Shown piece after piece: positions 37,130 through 47,443 of a stretch of 64,000 bases of DNA. Source of the stretch: Thermoplasmata archaeon (lineage in GTDB: Archaea; Thermoplasmatota; Thermoplasmata; Thermoplasmatales; Thermoplasmataceae); NCBI GenBank assembly GCA_021797735.1, contig JAJZZE010000021.1, forward strand, positions 1-64,000, in the 5' to 3' direction. A model generated the notes under the pieces. The model saw only the letters and a program-made list of their open reading frames with translations. It did no database searches and was not told the origin of the DNA. Position 1 is the first letter of the stretch. Each line of letters starts with the position of its first letter. The position numbers and the translations under genes are program-made.

Positions 37130-37861
37130 TTAAATTGCATTTATAATATTTTTTAAGTCTGTATATACATTATTTGATTTTTCCAGAAGTGTTCCTGTAA
37201 CTATTACATCAGCACCGGCATCTATTATTTTCCTTGCAGTCTCACATGTCCTGATTCCACCTCCAACAATTAACGGAATTTTTATCTCTTTTTTTAGTCT
37301 TTTTATAACATTTTCGGAAATATATGTAGGTGATCCGGAACCAGATTCAAGGTATAACATTTTATATCCAAAAAATTCTGCAGCCAGTGCATATGATAAT
37401 GCTGTTACTTCGTCATCACGCCTTATCAGTTTTGCATTTCCAACTTTTCCAACGGTCATGCCCGGCTCAAAAATTAAATACCCCATAGGTATGGTTTCTA
37501 TCCCCATACTCTTCAGTAATATGGATGACTTTACATGATGCCCCATAACATATTCAATATTATTAGAATTCATTAAAACCATATAATATATGGCATCGGC
37601 ATATCTGCTAACCATGGCACTTGAACCGGGAAATATTATTATTCTCTTATCTGTTTTTTTCTTAATCTCATTTATGGTTTTATCCATTAATGATGAGGTT
37701 ATACCGGTTGAACCGCCTATTAAAAAGAAATCTGTACCGGCCCTATCGGATTTTTCAGCTATTTCAACAGATCTGGATACAGGCTGTGCCGCCGGGTCTA
37801 TTAATGTCATATGCAATTTTTTATATTTTAATGCACTTAATATTTCATCATAAACATTCAA
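37130..37861 (-). CDS. Geranylgeranylglyceryl phosphate synthase
   Basis: 243 residues, TIM barrel of the PcrB/GGGPS family. Makes the first ether bond of archaeal membrane lipids from sn-glycerol-1-phosphate and geranylgeranyl diphosphate. HMTLIDPAAQPVS holds the substrate-binding Asp, YLESGSGSPTYIS and LIVGGGIRTCETARKII bind phosphate. The TTG at 37861 is chosen because AGGTGA lies at good spacing before it; a GTG nine bases upstream is part of that ribosome site. In an operon with the next ether-lipid enzyme. Confidence 0.93.
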   Translation of the reverse strand: MNVYDEILSALKYKKLHMTLIDPAAQPVSRSVEIAEKSDRAGTDFFLIGGSTGITSSLMDKTINEIKKKTDKRIIIFPGSSAMVSRYADAIYYMVLMNSNNIEYVMGHHVKSSILLKSMGIETIPMGYLIFEPGMTVGKVGNAKLIRRDDEVTALSYALAAEFFGYKMLYLESGSGSPTYISENVIKRLKKEIKIPLIVGGGIRTCETARKIIDAGADVIVTGTLLEKSNNVYTDLKNIINAI

Positions 37862-37966
37862 TTTATTCACCTGAATTTTGTAATGTATTTTCTTTAAGTA
37901 TATAACTTATAAATATAAAGTCATCGGTGACATCCACACAGGCTTTAGCTGTTTGAGTATGCCGGA

Positions 37967-38782
37967 TTAACTGATGCCACCAAGCAAAAAGGAAAACATG
38001 CCAAATATCATTGCAAACTTTGATATTTTCTCTCCCCTTGAAATGTTAGTGTTCATTAATACTATCGTTGATAAAAATATGAAGTCATCAAAGATTACCG
38101 CTATTAAATAGTATACTGATAATATTTTCAGGTAATATGGCAGATATGATATGGATATTGTAATGATAACAAATATAGAGGATAGTATTTTTGCATTTTT
38201 AATTCCATATTTCTTTGGAAATGTAATTCTATCTATATCCCCCTTTATATCCTCAATATCCTTCATAATTTCTCTTGACATATTGGAAAACATTGCAAGC
38301 AAAAATAATAAAAACATCTCTAATAATGAATCTGTGATAAAACCACCGTATAAAAAGATCATGCCTATAAGTAAACTTATTGTAAAATTACCGGTTAAGC
38401 CCATCTTTTTTGTTTTAAATTCATAACTTATCAGTAATAACTCTGCAATTATTACAACAATGCTTATCTCAAATGAAATAAATATAGAAAGTATAAACCC
38501 TAAAATAAAAAATATTAAAAAGGCATAAAATGCATGTTTCTTTGTAATTGTACCCTGTGGCAATGGCCTGTCGGGATGATTTTTTTTATCAATTTCATAA
38601 TCGCTGATATCATTTATTATGTTACCTCCAGCAGTAACAAAAAACACACTCAGTGCACCCATGGTCAGTGGAAATATATAATCTAAAATATGGACATTAA
38701 CCGCAATAAATCCAACTATGTATATTGAAAATAAACCCATAAAGCCGTTAACTGGCCTCATGATTTTTAACCATTTATTCAT
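37967..38782 (-). CDS. Digeranylgeranylglyceryl phosphate synthase (UbiA family prenyltransferase)
   Basis: 271 residues with about eight helices. Adds the second geranylgeranyl chain in archaeal lipid synthesis. The first Asp-rich motif is NIINDISDYEIDKKNHPDRPLPQG, split here into NxxxD-x-x-x-D; the second is ISREIMKDIEDIKGD near residue 165. Next to the GGGP synthase on the same strand, which supports this role over a quinone enzyme. Longest gap downstream is about 100 bases. Confidence 0.9.
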   Translation of the reverse strand: MNKWLKIMRPVNGFMGLFSIYIVGFIAVNVHILDYIFPLTMGALSVFFVTAGGNIINDISDYEIDKKNHPDRPLPQGTITKKHAFYAFLIFFILGFILSIFISFEISIVVIIAELLLISYEFKTKKMGLTGNFTISLLIGMIFLYGGFITDSLLEMFLLFLLAMFSNMSREIMKDIEDIKGDIDRITFPKKYGIKNAKILSSIFVIITISISYLPYYLKILSVYYLIAVIFDDFIFLSTIVLMNTNISRGEKISKFAMIFGMFSFLLGGIS

Positions 38783-38831
38783 TCAATGCTAATATATAGG
38801 TTAAACATATATTTTTTTATTTTCTGTAACT

Positions 38832-39312
38832 GAGCAGTCTGATGGTGATGTATACATTTTTGAGGATCCAGTATTGAAGTCTGAGGAGGAGTGGGGTTTT
38901 CCTATAAGAATTGAAGAGAAACAGGAAACAGTTAAATTTTGGAAAACTATACATGCTCTCAGACCCGAATGAGGAACCGGGGGATCTACAGATTATACAG
39001 GCAGAGGGAACATATTGAGTATGCATTCAATGCATGCAAGAATGACCTTGATGCTGATCGTTTCTATTTAAGTGATGGCCATATGCTCTTCACATACACG
39101 TTCTTAACATTCTATCACTGTACCTGCACTTCCAGATCCTTAACATGATTGATGGAAAATATATGTCAGGGGTCAGGAGCTCCAGGCTGGAAAAACTGTA
39201 AATCACCAGTGAAGTCCCAAAAAAAACAAAAGACCTTGTGTCCGATCTAAATCTGGAACTGGTATATAAAAAACACGAATTGGGGATTAAAGGTTTTCAA
39301 TGCTTTTCATAG
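38832..39312 (+). pseudogene. Decayed transposase C-terminal half
   Basis: Scattered over two frames with stops, the strand reads DVYIFEDPVLKSEEEW, then RLYRQREHIEYAFNACKN, DADRFYLSDGHMLFTY, and LYLHFQILNMIDGKY followed by ITSEVPKKTKDLV. This is the C-terminal half of an IS4/IS1634-like transposase; the EHIEYAFNACKN block is the usual C-terminal acidic region. The N-terminal part and both inverted repeats are gone. It lies at the left edge of the peptidoglycan-salvage region. Confidence 0.7.
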
Positions 39313-39625
39313 TATAAACTGCGTATGAAATTATATGATCTTTCCTGTAATACATGAATATTAAAAATTATATGAATTTCACATAAAATTTCGGTACTAT
39401 AGCGATCATTACCGGTTAAACTTTTTGCATCTTTATCTTATGCAACCTTAAATTTGCGGTATATAAGAATCAAAATGTGTAGTAGATAATTATCATTATA
39501 TAATTCCCCTGAAAGAGTAGAAAAATTAGAAACAACCATCAATTTTTCCATAAAAGGAATAACGGCAGATGGTCATCATAATTCGGATAGAAGAATTTAA
39601 ATATTGAAAACGTTATTAGGGATGC

Positions 39626-42600
39626 ATGCAAAGAAAAGTTTTATATAAAAAACATGAGAAAGCAATTTTGATATTACTTGTTTTATTAGTAGTGGCCGTT
39701 TTTATGATGGAACCTTTTCAGGCATCTATTGCCAATACTAATTCTAACAACCTTGTATCTCCGGGTCTGCAGCCTAATATCTATAGCAATGATAATATAT
39801 TATCATCAAGTTCATATACAAATGGAACGTATAAAATAGGACAGGTGGGGTCAATAAGTGGGTTAAGTATATTTAGCGGAACAACTGCCTCTGATGTAAT
39901 GTTGACTCAGGAAATTTACGGGTCCGCTCTGGCATATTTTCCAAATGAAACCTATCAGCCATGGCTGGCAACGTCCTATAACGAATCTAATGTTTCATCG
40001 CTTAAAATTACAACATATGATCCAATGAATGGGGTTACGGAGCCAGTTAAATATATTTATACAGTGCATATAAGGCCAAATGTAAAATGGCAGGACTATA
40101 CATCATCAAATTCTGGAAATACTTACACCTTTTCAAATCACACAAGTTTTATAAATTGTGCTGGAGTGGCTAAATCACATACATACAAATCATTTTATGA
40201 TACTATGACAGGAAAAAACGAAAGCTGGAATTCAATTTCAATGAAAACATATTACGTGCAATCGGCCGATTTTGTTCTTTCATGGAAAATATTGAACGGC
40301 TCACTTTTAGAAACTGGATCATTTATACACGTTGTTAATGTTGTACCTGTAAATAATTTAACCGTTGAATATTATTTAACTGCAAAGAATACATTATTCC
40401 CGGAAACCACTCTTGGAACCGATGTATTACCATACCATATATGGATTAATCACGATTATGCATCTACCCAAGCGCTGTGGAATTACACTTCAAGTTTATC
40501 AGCATCAGGGTCTTATAATACATGGAATTTGGGCTATAACCCTACAACAGGATATGCACCCGGATTAGTTGGTGATGGACCCTATATGATGTACGGAGGT
40601 AATGGTGTTCCGAAAGGCGCTTGGATACAGAGTGATTACTGGCAATTATATGTAAATCCATACTTTTTCTCTCAGAATGTTCCATCTCTTTCACAGTATA
40701 CACCAAAGATCTATTCACTTAAAACCATATGTTATACGTCCGCGTCAATGGCAGTTGCGGGTTTACGTAATGGTCAGGTAGATGCACTTCAGGGAACATC
40801 ATCATCGTTTATACCCACAATAAAATCTATACCCTCTACATATATATATGATAAAGCTGGAACAGGGTTTGCAAATCAGCAGGTTAATGCCTATAGTGCA
40901 AATGCACCTTTCAATATTACAGGTTTAAGGGAAGCACTGGAATATGCAATACCAAAAACATATCTTGCCGATGTAGTTGATCAGGGTTATTCAATTCCCG
41001 GAAACCCTTCAGTGGTCCCATCATCGGATGCTTTATGGCATGATTCGAGCATACCATATTATCATTTTAACCTTCAGAAGGCAAGATCCCAGATAAATGC
41101 TACTATAAAAGAAACCTCTAAATTACCGGAAAAGTACCAGCTTCATTATAATACACCGGATGGATACTATGCACCGGGGGCAAAATTATATTATGGGAGC
41201 AAACCTGTGTCAGTAACAAATCAGATAGCCGTTGCATCAGAAAACCCACTTGGAGTGGAAGGAGCCTTTGTTATAGCCTCAGACTGGGAAAAATTAGGGA
41301 TACCCGTAACTGTAAAGGAAGAAGCCTCATTAACTGCATGTGCAGCCACAGTGGCATTATCACCAACCGATCCCAATACATTTAACGTTATAACCTGTGG
41401 TGTATCCGGTCTGGAAGGAAACGATGCGCCCATACTTCGTTTATTCTATAACACCAACAGTATCGGTACTGGATTTTATCTTGGAACCTTTACATCTGTA
41501 AAATATGAAGGCCCTACTGTAACGTTTATGAATGTTATACACAATACAAATTATACGGGGAAACAGGTGATATCATTAATGGATAATATGACAAACGAAA
41601 TGTATTCCACATCAAACATGACAAAACTGCATGAATTAAGCAATGCAATACAATATATGGCAGCACAGGAGGCCACATTTGAAAATCTGGGATATAGGAT
41701 AAGCCCAATACCGATAACCAATTCAACATTTACTGGAATAATAAAAGATACACTGGGAACATCAACTTTCTGGTACTGGAATTTTATGAGTTTACATCTG
41801 AAAAAACCGGTTACACCATCAGTGCCAACATCAATACCTTTAAGCCTTAAAGTTGGAGTTATCACAAGCCAGAGAATATATTATGACGGCCAATATGGAA
41901 ATGTAACCATTCAGGCAAGGGATCAATATGGTCAGCCCATGCCAGGAATAACCGTAAATATAGGTTTTAGCCCTGCAGGTGCTATTTTAAATGTATCTTC
42001 ATATACAGGAGTTACAGGCAGTAATGGTATTTATAAACTCGAGTTTAAAGTAAGTCCAGGTAACACACTTATATACACTCCGGCTTATAGTGGTAATATT
42101 ACAATAACTGCATCAGCTTCATCCACGTCGTCAAATATTGTGGGTGGAATAGGTGAAGCATACATAAATATTGCACCAAAGCCAGTATTATACAAAACAT
42201 CTAGTCTACCTTTAGTTAACAGTTCTACTGATAAAAGATTCTTTAATATTACTATATATAATCCAATGACCGGTAAACCAATTTCAGGCTATAAATACGA
42301 AATTCAGGCATTAAACAATGCACTAAATATTTACAATACCTCAAAAAATCAGAGTGTTTCTTACTCTCAGGATATAGGCGCTTTTGGAATACCATTACAG
42401 GGAATACCATTTAATAAAACTGCACTTAATTATAATCTAACCATAATATCCGGTGTGACTGGGAGTTCAGGAAACATATCTATTTTAATGTCATATAACT
42501 CAACGTTTAACTTTACCCTGAATGGAGCATATTATACCACATATATCTTTGTGGGTAACTATGTAAATCAGGCACCAGTTAATGGGAAATTAAACTATAT

Positions 42601-43588
42601 GCAACTTGGGGAATTAACATCAATTTATAATGCGTATCCTGGATTCTTTGGAGAAGCACAGCCATTTGAAATACCGGTAATGATTACAAATAAGGCAAAT
42701 GATAATGTAAATATACATGTTATTACAAATCATTCTGTAACGTATAATGGTATAACTTCAATAATGTTATACGCCACAGATAATGGGCATGCACTATCAA
42801 ACTATTCCATAACATTAACATCACAAAATGTGCTGGGTGCTAATAGGGGATATTTTGTTGGAGGATCAGGAATTGGTTATAATCCAAATAGTTTCCTTGG
42901 ATCAGGAAATATGCCAGAGATTTCTGTTAAAACAAATGCTACAGGATATGCAAAAGTAGAATTCAACGCAAGTTTATATGCTCCTGCATCCCTGGGTAGC
43001 ACTGTTGGATATAGAGGCGTAAATTTTCAACCAACACATTTCATTCCATATGATGAATTTGATATAGGCATAATCTCACATAACTACACAAATGCGACAT
43101 ACATAACTTCCACACCCTTTATTTTTAATAACACTACCAATCCGTATCTTGTACCATATGTATCTGTTTACCTAAACGATGAATCATCATTGAACAATAT
43201 TGCGGTAATAACCGGTGGTTCAGGATATACAATGTATATAAATTCAACATATAATAATATGGCAGGCCCGAACTATGGAAATATACCATTCACTCTGAAT
43301 GTAAATTATGGAACAATAAGCAAGGATTCGGGAAAAACTAACTCCAATGGAACATATTCACTAACATATAAAGCACCTGCCGTAAAGGTAATGACCCTGG
43401 TAACTGTTACAATAAAAACTGGTGGCAATAGCACATTTACACAATCTTTCTACGTTATCCCGCAAACCAAAATAGTAAAGCCTGATTACACCTATTATTA
43501 TATTGGTATAGGGACACTCGCTGCAGTAGCTGTTGCTTTCATAGGATTATATGTAAACAGCATAAGAAAAATGAAACTAAAAAAATAA
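39626..43588 (+). CDS. Large solute-binding protein of an Opp/Dpp-type ABC transporter, membrane anchored
   Basis: 1320 residues. Signal or anchor helix at 14-33 (AILILLVLLVVAVFMM). Residues about 85-700 form a family-5 extracytoplasmic binding domain (YTVHIRPNVKWQDYTSSN, LPYHIWINHDY, GLREALEYAIPKTYLADVV). Residues about 740-1270 are beta-rich, Asn/Thr-rich segments including an Ig-like Big domain (VTIQARDQYGQPMPGITVN). A C-terminal helix (1287-1310) anchors it. It is paralogous to the partial binding protein at 62804; shared blocks are very close. Long predicted glycosylation-rich stalk fits an acidophile surface. Substrate is inferred from the locus (muropeptides); peptides or sugars are alternatives. 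Confidence 0.88.
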   Translation: MQRKVLYKKHEKAILILLVLLVVAVFMMEPFQASIANTNSNNLVSPGLQPNIYSNDNILSSSSYTNGTYKIGQVGSISGLSIFSGTTASDVMLTQEIYGSALAYFPNETYQPWLATSYNESNVSSLKITTYDPMNGVTEPVKYIYTVHIRPNVKWQDYTSSNSGNTYTFSNHTSFINCAGVAKSHTYKSFYDTMTGKNESWNSISMKTYYVQSADFVLSWKILNGSLLETGSFIHVVNVVPVNNLTVEYYLTAKNTLFPETTLGTDVLPYHIWINHDYASTQALWNYTSSLSASGSYNTWNLGYNPTTGYAPGLVGDGPYMMYGGNGVPKGAWIQSDYWQLYVNPYFFSQNVPSLSQYTPKIYSLKTICYTSASMAVAGLRNGQVDALQGTSSSFIPTIKSIPSTYIYDKAGTGFANQQVNAYSANAPFNITGLREALEYAIPKTYLADVVDQGYSIPGNPSVVPSSDALWHDSSIPYYHFNLQKARSQINATIKETSKLPEKYQLHYNTPDGYYAPGAKLYYGSKPVSVTNQIAVASENPLGVEGAFVIASDWEKLGIPVTVKEEASLTACAATVALSPTDPNTFNVITCGVSGLEGNDAPILRLFYNTNSIGTGFYLGTFTSVKYEGPTVTFMNVIHNTNYTGKQVISLMDNMTNEMYSTSNMTKLHELSNAIQYMAAQEATFENLGYRISPIPITNSTFTGIIKDTLGTSTFWYWNFMSLHLKKPVTPSVPTSIPLSLKVGVITSQRIYYDGQYGNVTIQARDQYGQPMPGITVNIGFSPAGAILNVSSYTGVTGSNGIYKLEFKVSPGNTLIYTPAYSGNITITASASSTSSNIVGGIGEAYINIAPKPVLYKTSSLPLVNSSTDKRFFNITIYNPMTGKPISGYKYEIQALNNALNIYNTSKNQSVSYSQDIGAFGIPLQGIPFNKTALNYNLTIISGVTGSSGNISILMSYNSTFNFTLNGAYYTTYIFVGNYVNQAPVNGKLNYMQLGELTSIYNAYPGFFGEAQPFEIPVMITNKANDNVNIHVITNHSVTYNGITSIMLYATDNGHALSNYSITLTSQNVLGANRGYFVGGSGIGYNPNSFLGSGNMPEISVKTNATGYAKVEFNASLYAPASLGSTVGYRGVNFQPTHFIPYDEFDIGIISHNYTNATYITSTPFIFNNTTNPYLVPYVSVYLNDESSLNNIAVITGGSGYTMYINSTYNNMAGPNYGNIPFTLNVNYGTISKDSGKTNSNGTYSLTYKAPAVKVMTLVTVTIKTGGNSTFTQSFYVIPQTKIVKPDYTYYYIGIGTLAAVAVAFIGLYVNSIRKMKLKK

Positions 43589-43825
43589 ATAATATTTTTT
43601 AAAAATTTTTTAAAAATAAATTTAACTTTGATTTTAATATCATATCATGGGCATTATAAAAACCTGTGATGAACATACAATCAATAATGTGTTATCTATT
43701 GTGAACTGTGTGATGAGAGCCGGGAAAACAAAGGGATATAAAATGGGGCATTAAACTGGTACAGAGATTAATACCATTTGGCCCTGGAATTATATACTAT
43801 GCATCTACTACTGATAAAAGACACA

Positions 43826-44896
43826 TTAAAATTGTTTGTATTCTTTCTTTAATTTAAAACCTAACCCGTGTTCCATAGAATGGTAATTTATTCCATCCTT
43901 TAAGTACATTGAATTTTCAGTAATATCATATTTTAAACTGCTATATCCATCCAGATCCACATGATCGACATTTTTCCTGCCAAGTGCTATATTCAACGCT
44001 GCTGTATTACCAATTTTTGTTTCTACCATACATCCTATCATAGCCTTTATATTTGCCGCCCCGGCTATATCCACTATTTTCAATGCATCTGTGATTCCTC
44101 CGCTTTTCATCAGTTTAACGTTGATCATATCAACTGCATCGTAATTGATTAAATTAATCGCATCTTCGGGTGTATATGCTGATTCATCGGCCATTACATA
44201 TATTGAAGTATTGTTTCGTACATATTTCAACCCCTTTACATCTCCGGCATTTACGGGCTGTTCTATTATGGTCACATTAAATTTTTCTATTTCATTTGCA
44301 AGTTTTACCGCTTTTTTCTGATCATATGATTGATTGAAATCCACATATATTTCTTTATCACCTACTACTGATCTGACAACTTTTACCCTTTCGTAATCCT
44401 CATTGAAGCCTGAACCCAGTTTAATTTTAAAGATTTTTATCCCGAGATTTATATAGTCAATAGCCTGAACCCTTGCTTTTTCAGGACTTACCAGATCAAC
44501 AGTGTATGATGTTGGGAACTCATTTCTATAGTTGCCGATCATTTTAAATAATGGTATATTCGCCCGTTTTGCAATTATATCATATATGGCCATATCAATA
44601 GCCGATCTGCTAGCCTTTGAAGATTTTGCATAACTTTTCATGATTTCATTCAATCTTTCGGGACTCTCATCCTCATTTACCAAAATTTTTGAAAATAATG
44701 ACAGCTCATATTCAACCGATCCCATAGACTCTCCTGTTATTATCGGTACGGGTGCAGCTTCACCATATCCGGTTACGCCATCATCGGCAATAATTTCAAC
44801 AATATAACCCTCATAATAATTTGTTGACCCAAGTGCTATTTTAAATGGTTTCAGCATTTCTATATTCATTTTTTTATATTTTATTGATTTTATCAT
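43826..44896 (-). CDS. L-Ala-D/L-Glu (dipeptide) epimerase, enolase superfamily
   Basis: 356 residues. Converts L-Ala-D-Glu from murein to L-Ala-L-Glu so that ordinary peptidases can use it. Muconate-lyase-type motifs: KIFKIKLGSGF with the K-x-K base pair, YVDFNQSYD, IIEQPV and VMADESAY giving the three metal ligands Asp, Glu and Asp, and INVKLMKSGG with the second catalytic Lys. IGCMVETKIGNTAAL also typical of YcjG/YkfB. The ATG at 44896 is chosen over a TTG further upstream. 16 bases after the NlpC/P60 gene on the same strand, a pairing known from bacterial murein-peptide use. Other N-acylamino or dipeptide specificities cannot be ruled out. Confidence 0.85.
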   Translation of the reverse strand: MIKSIKYKKMNIEMLKPFKIALGSTNYYEGYIVEIIADDGVTGYGEAAPVPIITGESMGSVEYELSLFSKILVNEDESPERLNEIMKSYAKSSKASRSAIDMAIYDIIAKRANIPLFKMIGNYRNEFPTSYTVDLVSPEKARVQAIDYINLGIKIFKIKLGSGFNEDYERVKVVRSVVGDKEIYVDFNQSYDQKKAVKLANEIEKFNVTIIEQPVNAGDVKGLKYVRNNTSIYVMADESAYTPEDAINLINYDAVDMINVKLMKSGGITDALKIVDIAGAANIKAMIGCMVETKIGNTAALNIALGRKNVDHVDLDGYSSLKYDITENSMYLKDGINYHSMEHGLGFKLKKEYKQF

Positions 44897-44912
44897 AAAT
44901 AGTAAATAAGTA

Positions 44913-45602
44913 TTAATATTCAAATCTTCCTATTTTTTCCATTAGAGCCAACAGCCTTTTAGAATACTCGCTTTTATCATTCAGATCATTATATGTTATT
45001 CTTGAGTATGTTCCATTTGCATGTAATATTTTATAATTGCCAAGATAGAATGCAACATGCCCGGTGAAGAATATCAAATCACCCTTTTTTGCATTATCAA
45101 AGCCATCTACCGTAGTTGATTTATCACGCTGCTGTTCGGAATTCCTTGGAATCTCATACGATAATGAAAACCGTATCATTCTCTGGGTTAAGCCTGAACA
45201 GTCGAAGCCAAAGTTTGATGTGCCTCCCCACAGATATGGTGTTCCCACAAACTTCTCTGCCATTTCAACAGGATCATATCTTTTATTTACCAGCCTTATT
45301 ATTGATTCGGGTATACTGAAATAATCTATATCGTGGTCATCTATATATGATCCGAATGGCAGGATAAAAGTCCTGGTTCTAAACATCCTTATAATTTTAT
45401 ATTTCCTTTCCCGGTATTCCCCCACAAGTTTCTTTTTGGTATAACCGGTAACACCATCCGGGCATTTTACTTTTATGTACTCATCACCATCTTCCAGTAT
45501 ACTGACCTTTTCACCGTAAATAAGCTGTGAATAACGCTCTGATTCAAATATTGGCTCCTTCCTTATATCGGCCACACCTGTTATAATCATTCCGGAATCC
45601 AT
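44913..45602 (-). CDS. NlpC/P60 gamma-D-glutamyl endopeptidase with SH3b domain
   Basis: 229 residues. An N-terminal bacterial SH3-like domain (GVADIRKEP, YGEKVSILEDGDEYIKV, GVTGYTKKKLVGEY) is followed by an NlpC/P60 domain: GTPYLWGGTSNFGFDCSGLTQ region with the catalytic Cys, GHVAFYLG and ILHANG with the two His. Such YkfC-like enzymes cut L-Ala-gamma-D-Glu-diamino-acid peptides, matching the coupled epimerase. No signal peptide. The ATG at 45602 is preferred: a TATA box (TTTTATATATTCC) lies about 25 bases before it, over the alternative upstream start. Confidence 0.88.
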   Translation of the reverse strand: MDSGMIITGVADIRKEPIFESERYSQLIYGEKVSILEDGDEYIKVKCPDGVTGYTKKKLVGEYRERKYKIIRMFRTRTFILPFGSYIDDHDIDYFSIPESIIRLVNKRYDPVEMAEKFVGTPYLWGGTSNFGFDCSGLTQRMIRFSLSYEIPRNSEQQRDKSTTVDGFDNAKKGDLIFFTGHVAFYLGNYKILHANGTYSRITYNDLNDKSEYSKRLLALMEKIGRFEY

Positions 45603-45991
45603 ACATATAAAATGATATGGAATATATAAAATCATCTTTTAATTATTTTAGAATAATTATATCATAGCAAATATTCTTTTGAGTATATCTAATCAGGTCC
45701 AGTACACTAATAAAACTCAAGTCTTATATTATGTGCAACATACATAATATTATCGTTGAAGAATATTTAATAATTAGAAAATGATCTTATATAGTGATAA
45801 GATTGTTTCATATTTTAGAGTTTGAGGAGGCAAATAAATATGACATTTATAAATTTCTGTATAGTAATCTGCCATTCAGTTTAAATATGATAGGATGCAT
45901 GGAACATTTCAATGAAAGAACAAATGTATTTTATGTAAAAGACGGAGATATAATAAAAGCGTGCATGCTAATCTTCAGGTCAGGTTATAAT

Positions 45992-46010
45992 GATCGAGAC
46001 TGTGTGAAAA
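45992..46010. repeat. Left IS end: GATC target duplicate plus 15-bp inverted repeat
   Basis: GATC at 45992-45995 is the target-site copy; GAGACTGTGTGAAAA at 45996-46010 is the terminal inverted repeat, perfectly complementary to TTTTCACACAGTCTC at the right end. Because GATC is palindromic it could formally be counted in the repeat, but gene restoration requires one copy to be removed. Confidence 0.9.
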
Positions 46011-47439
46011 ATATTTGGAAACATCCCGTTGTTATTATGTGATATGAAATGTTTGTCATTTTTTGATTCATATAAAAATCAAAGTACCATTTATGGAGAT
46101 ATTATGCAATAGAAAGGGAAGACCCACATAAGGATTGCCTATTTTCATGTAATACCTGCATGTTTTCCGTCATATTCTCCTCTATTTTTATATTCACAAA
46201 TCTCTTCATGTTGTATGCAAGGGCAATCAACCCGAATTCTCCGGATACTTTCTTTTTACCCTTCAGGAGGGTATAACCGGAATTGAGTGCCCTCTTCACG
46301 GTTCCGAACGGATGTTCAACCAATGCCTTGCGTTTCTTCATCCTCCCGGAACCATTGAGGAGTATCTTCTTTCTATGTTCGTCTAACAGTGCCTGGTGTT
46401 CCCATCTGGAGATCTTCCTCCCGGTAACTGATTTTGTGCATCTTGATCTTACAGGGCAGGTTGTACACGCTGTGGTTGTGTATACAGCATATGTTTTATC
46501 TCCCCGTTTCAGCTTTCCGAAGAAATGCATCTCATTGCCCTGTGGACACATATATGTATCATTCTTTACATTGTACGTGAATTTGGATTCGTGGAATTCC
46601 GGAGCGGGTATGCCCTTCTTTCCGGATATTCCGTGCTTGGGTTCTGAGATGAATGCATCTATCTTCTCATCACTGAGTGTTTTTATGTTGTCTGCAGAGA
46701 AATATCCCTTGTCTGCAAGGGCCTCAAGATCATTGGTTTTCAGTATTTCCCTTGCATTCATGGCCATGGGAACCATAGAGGAACAATCGGTAGGATCATT
46801 GACCACGTCATAATCCACAATGAGGTGATATTTGTCATCCACGGATATCTGTGCGTTGTAACAGACATCTATTCCCGTTCTCGTCTTCATCAGTTTTGCA
46901 TCCGGGTCTGTCAATGAGATTTCATTCAGATCTTTCCCGTTCATCTTCTTCTGTATCTCCTTCAGTTCATTTATTCTCTTTCTCATGGTTTCAATCTTTT
47001 CCTTCATGTTTGTTATCTCTGGTTCATCATCCTCATTCTTATCGTTTTCCTCTATCTCCTTCAGATACTTATCGACCTTTTCATCCATCTCATTTATCCT
47101 TTTGTCCACATTATCCTTTGTATACGTTTTGTCTCTTGCATTCCATGCCTTGACCTTCGTTCCATCTATTGCAACGGTCTTCCCGCCCCATCCTTCAGCA
47201 CTGAGAACCTGAAACCCATTGCAGAAAGATCAAGGCTGTCAACAAAGGTATCCATGAATATGGCTGGATTGTCATTTTCAATATAGTTCTCAATCATGTC
47301 TGGAAGAAGTAATAGCTGTCTTCTGCCTGTACCGGAAACATATGATCCACTCATCACACCGTATATTACGGCTTCATAAATAAACCTATCCATTCATGAA
47401 GGCGTAAAACACAGGGTATTGTAATTTTCACACAGTCTC
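45996..47439 (-). mobile_element. IS1182-family insertion sequence, defective
   Basis: 1444 bases with 15-bp perfect terminal inverted repeats and a GATC (4-bp, palindromic) target duplication on both sides. It contains one transposase gene on the minus strand, broken by a frameshift and an internal deletion, so it cannot move by itself. The intact target gene on both sides and the clean ends show a recent insertion relative to other debris in the window. Confidence 0.92.
46102..47393 (-). pseudogene. IS1182-family transposase, frameshifted with internal deletion
   Basis: Two pieces. The N-terminal piece (47393-47166) reads SGTGRRQLLLLPDMIENYIE and IFMDTFVDSLDLSAMGFRFS up to GAGRP, then stops. 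The C-terminal piece (about 47170-46102) starts near TVAIDGTKVKAWNARD (first catalytic Asp) and runs through IVDYDVVNDPTDCSSM (second Asp), YMCPQGNEMHF, TTCPVRSRC and VEHPFGTVKRALN (Glu) to the end. Between GRP and TVAID about 70 residues normal for the family are missing, and the frame changes. The deletion probably happened at short GC-rich repeats there. Confidence 0.88.
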
Positions 47440-47443
47440 GATC
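47425..47443. repeat. Right IS end: 15-bp inverted repeat plus GATC target duplicate
   Basis: TTTTCACACAGTCTC at 47425-47439 mirrors the left end exactly; GATC at 47440-47443 is the second target copy. Confidence 0.9.
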
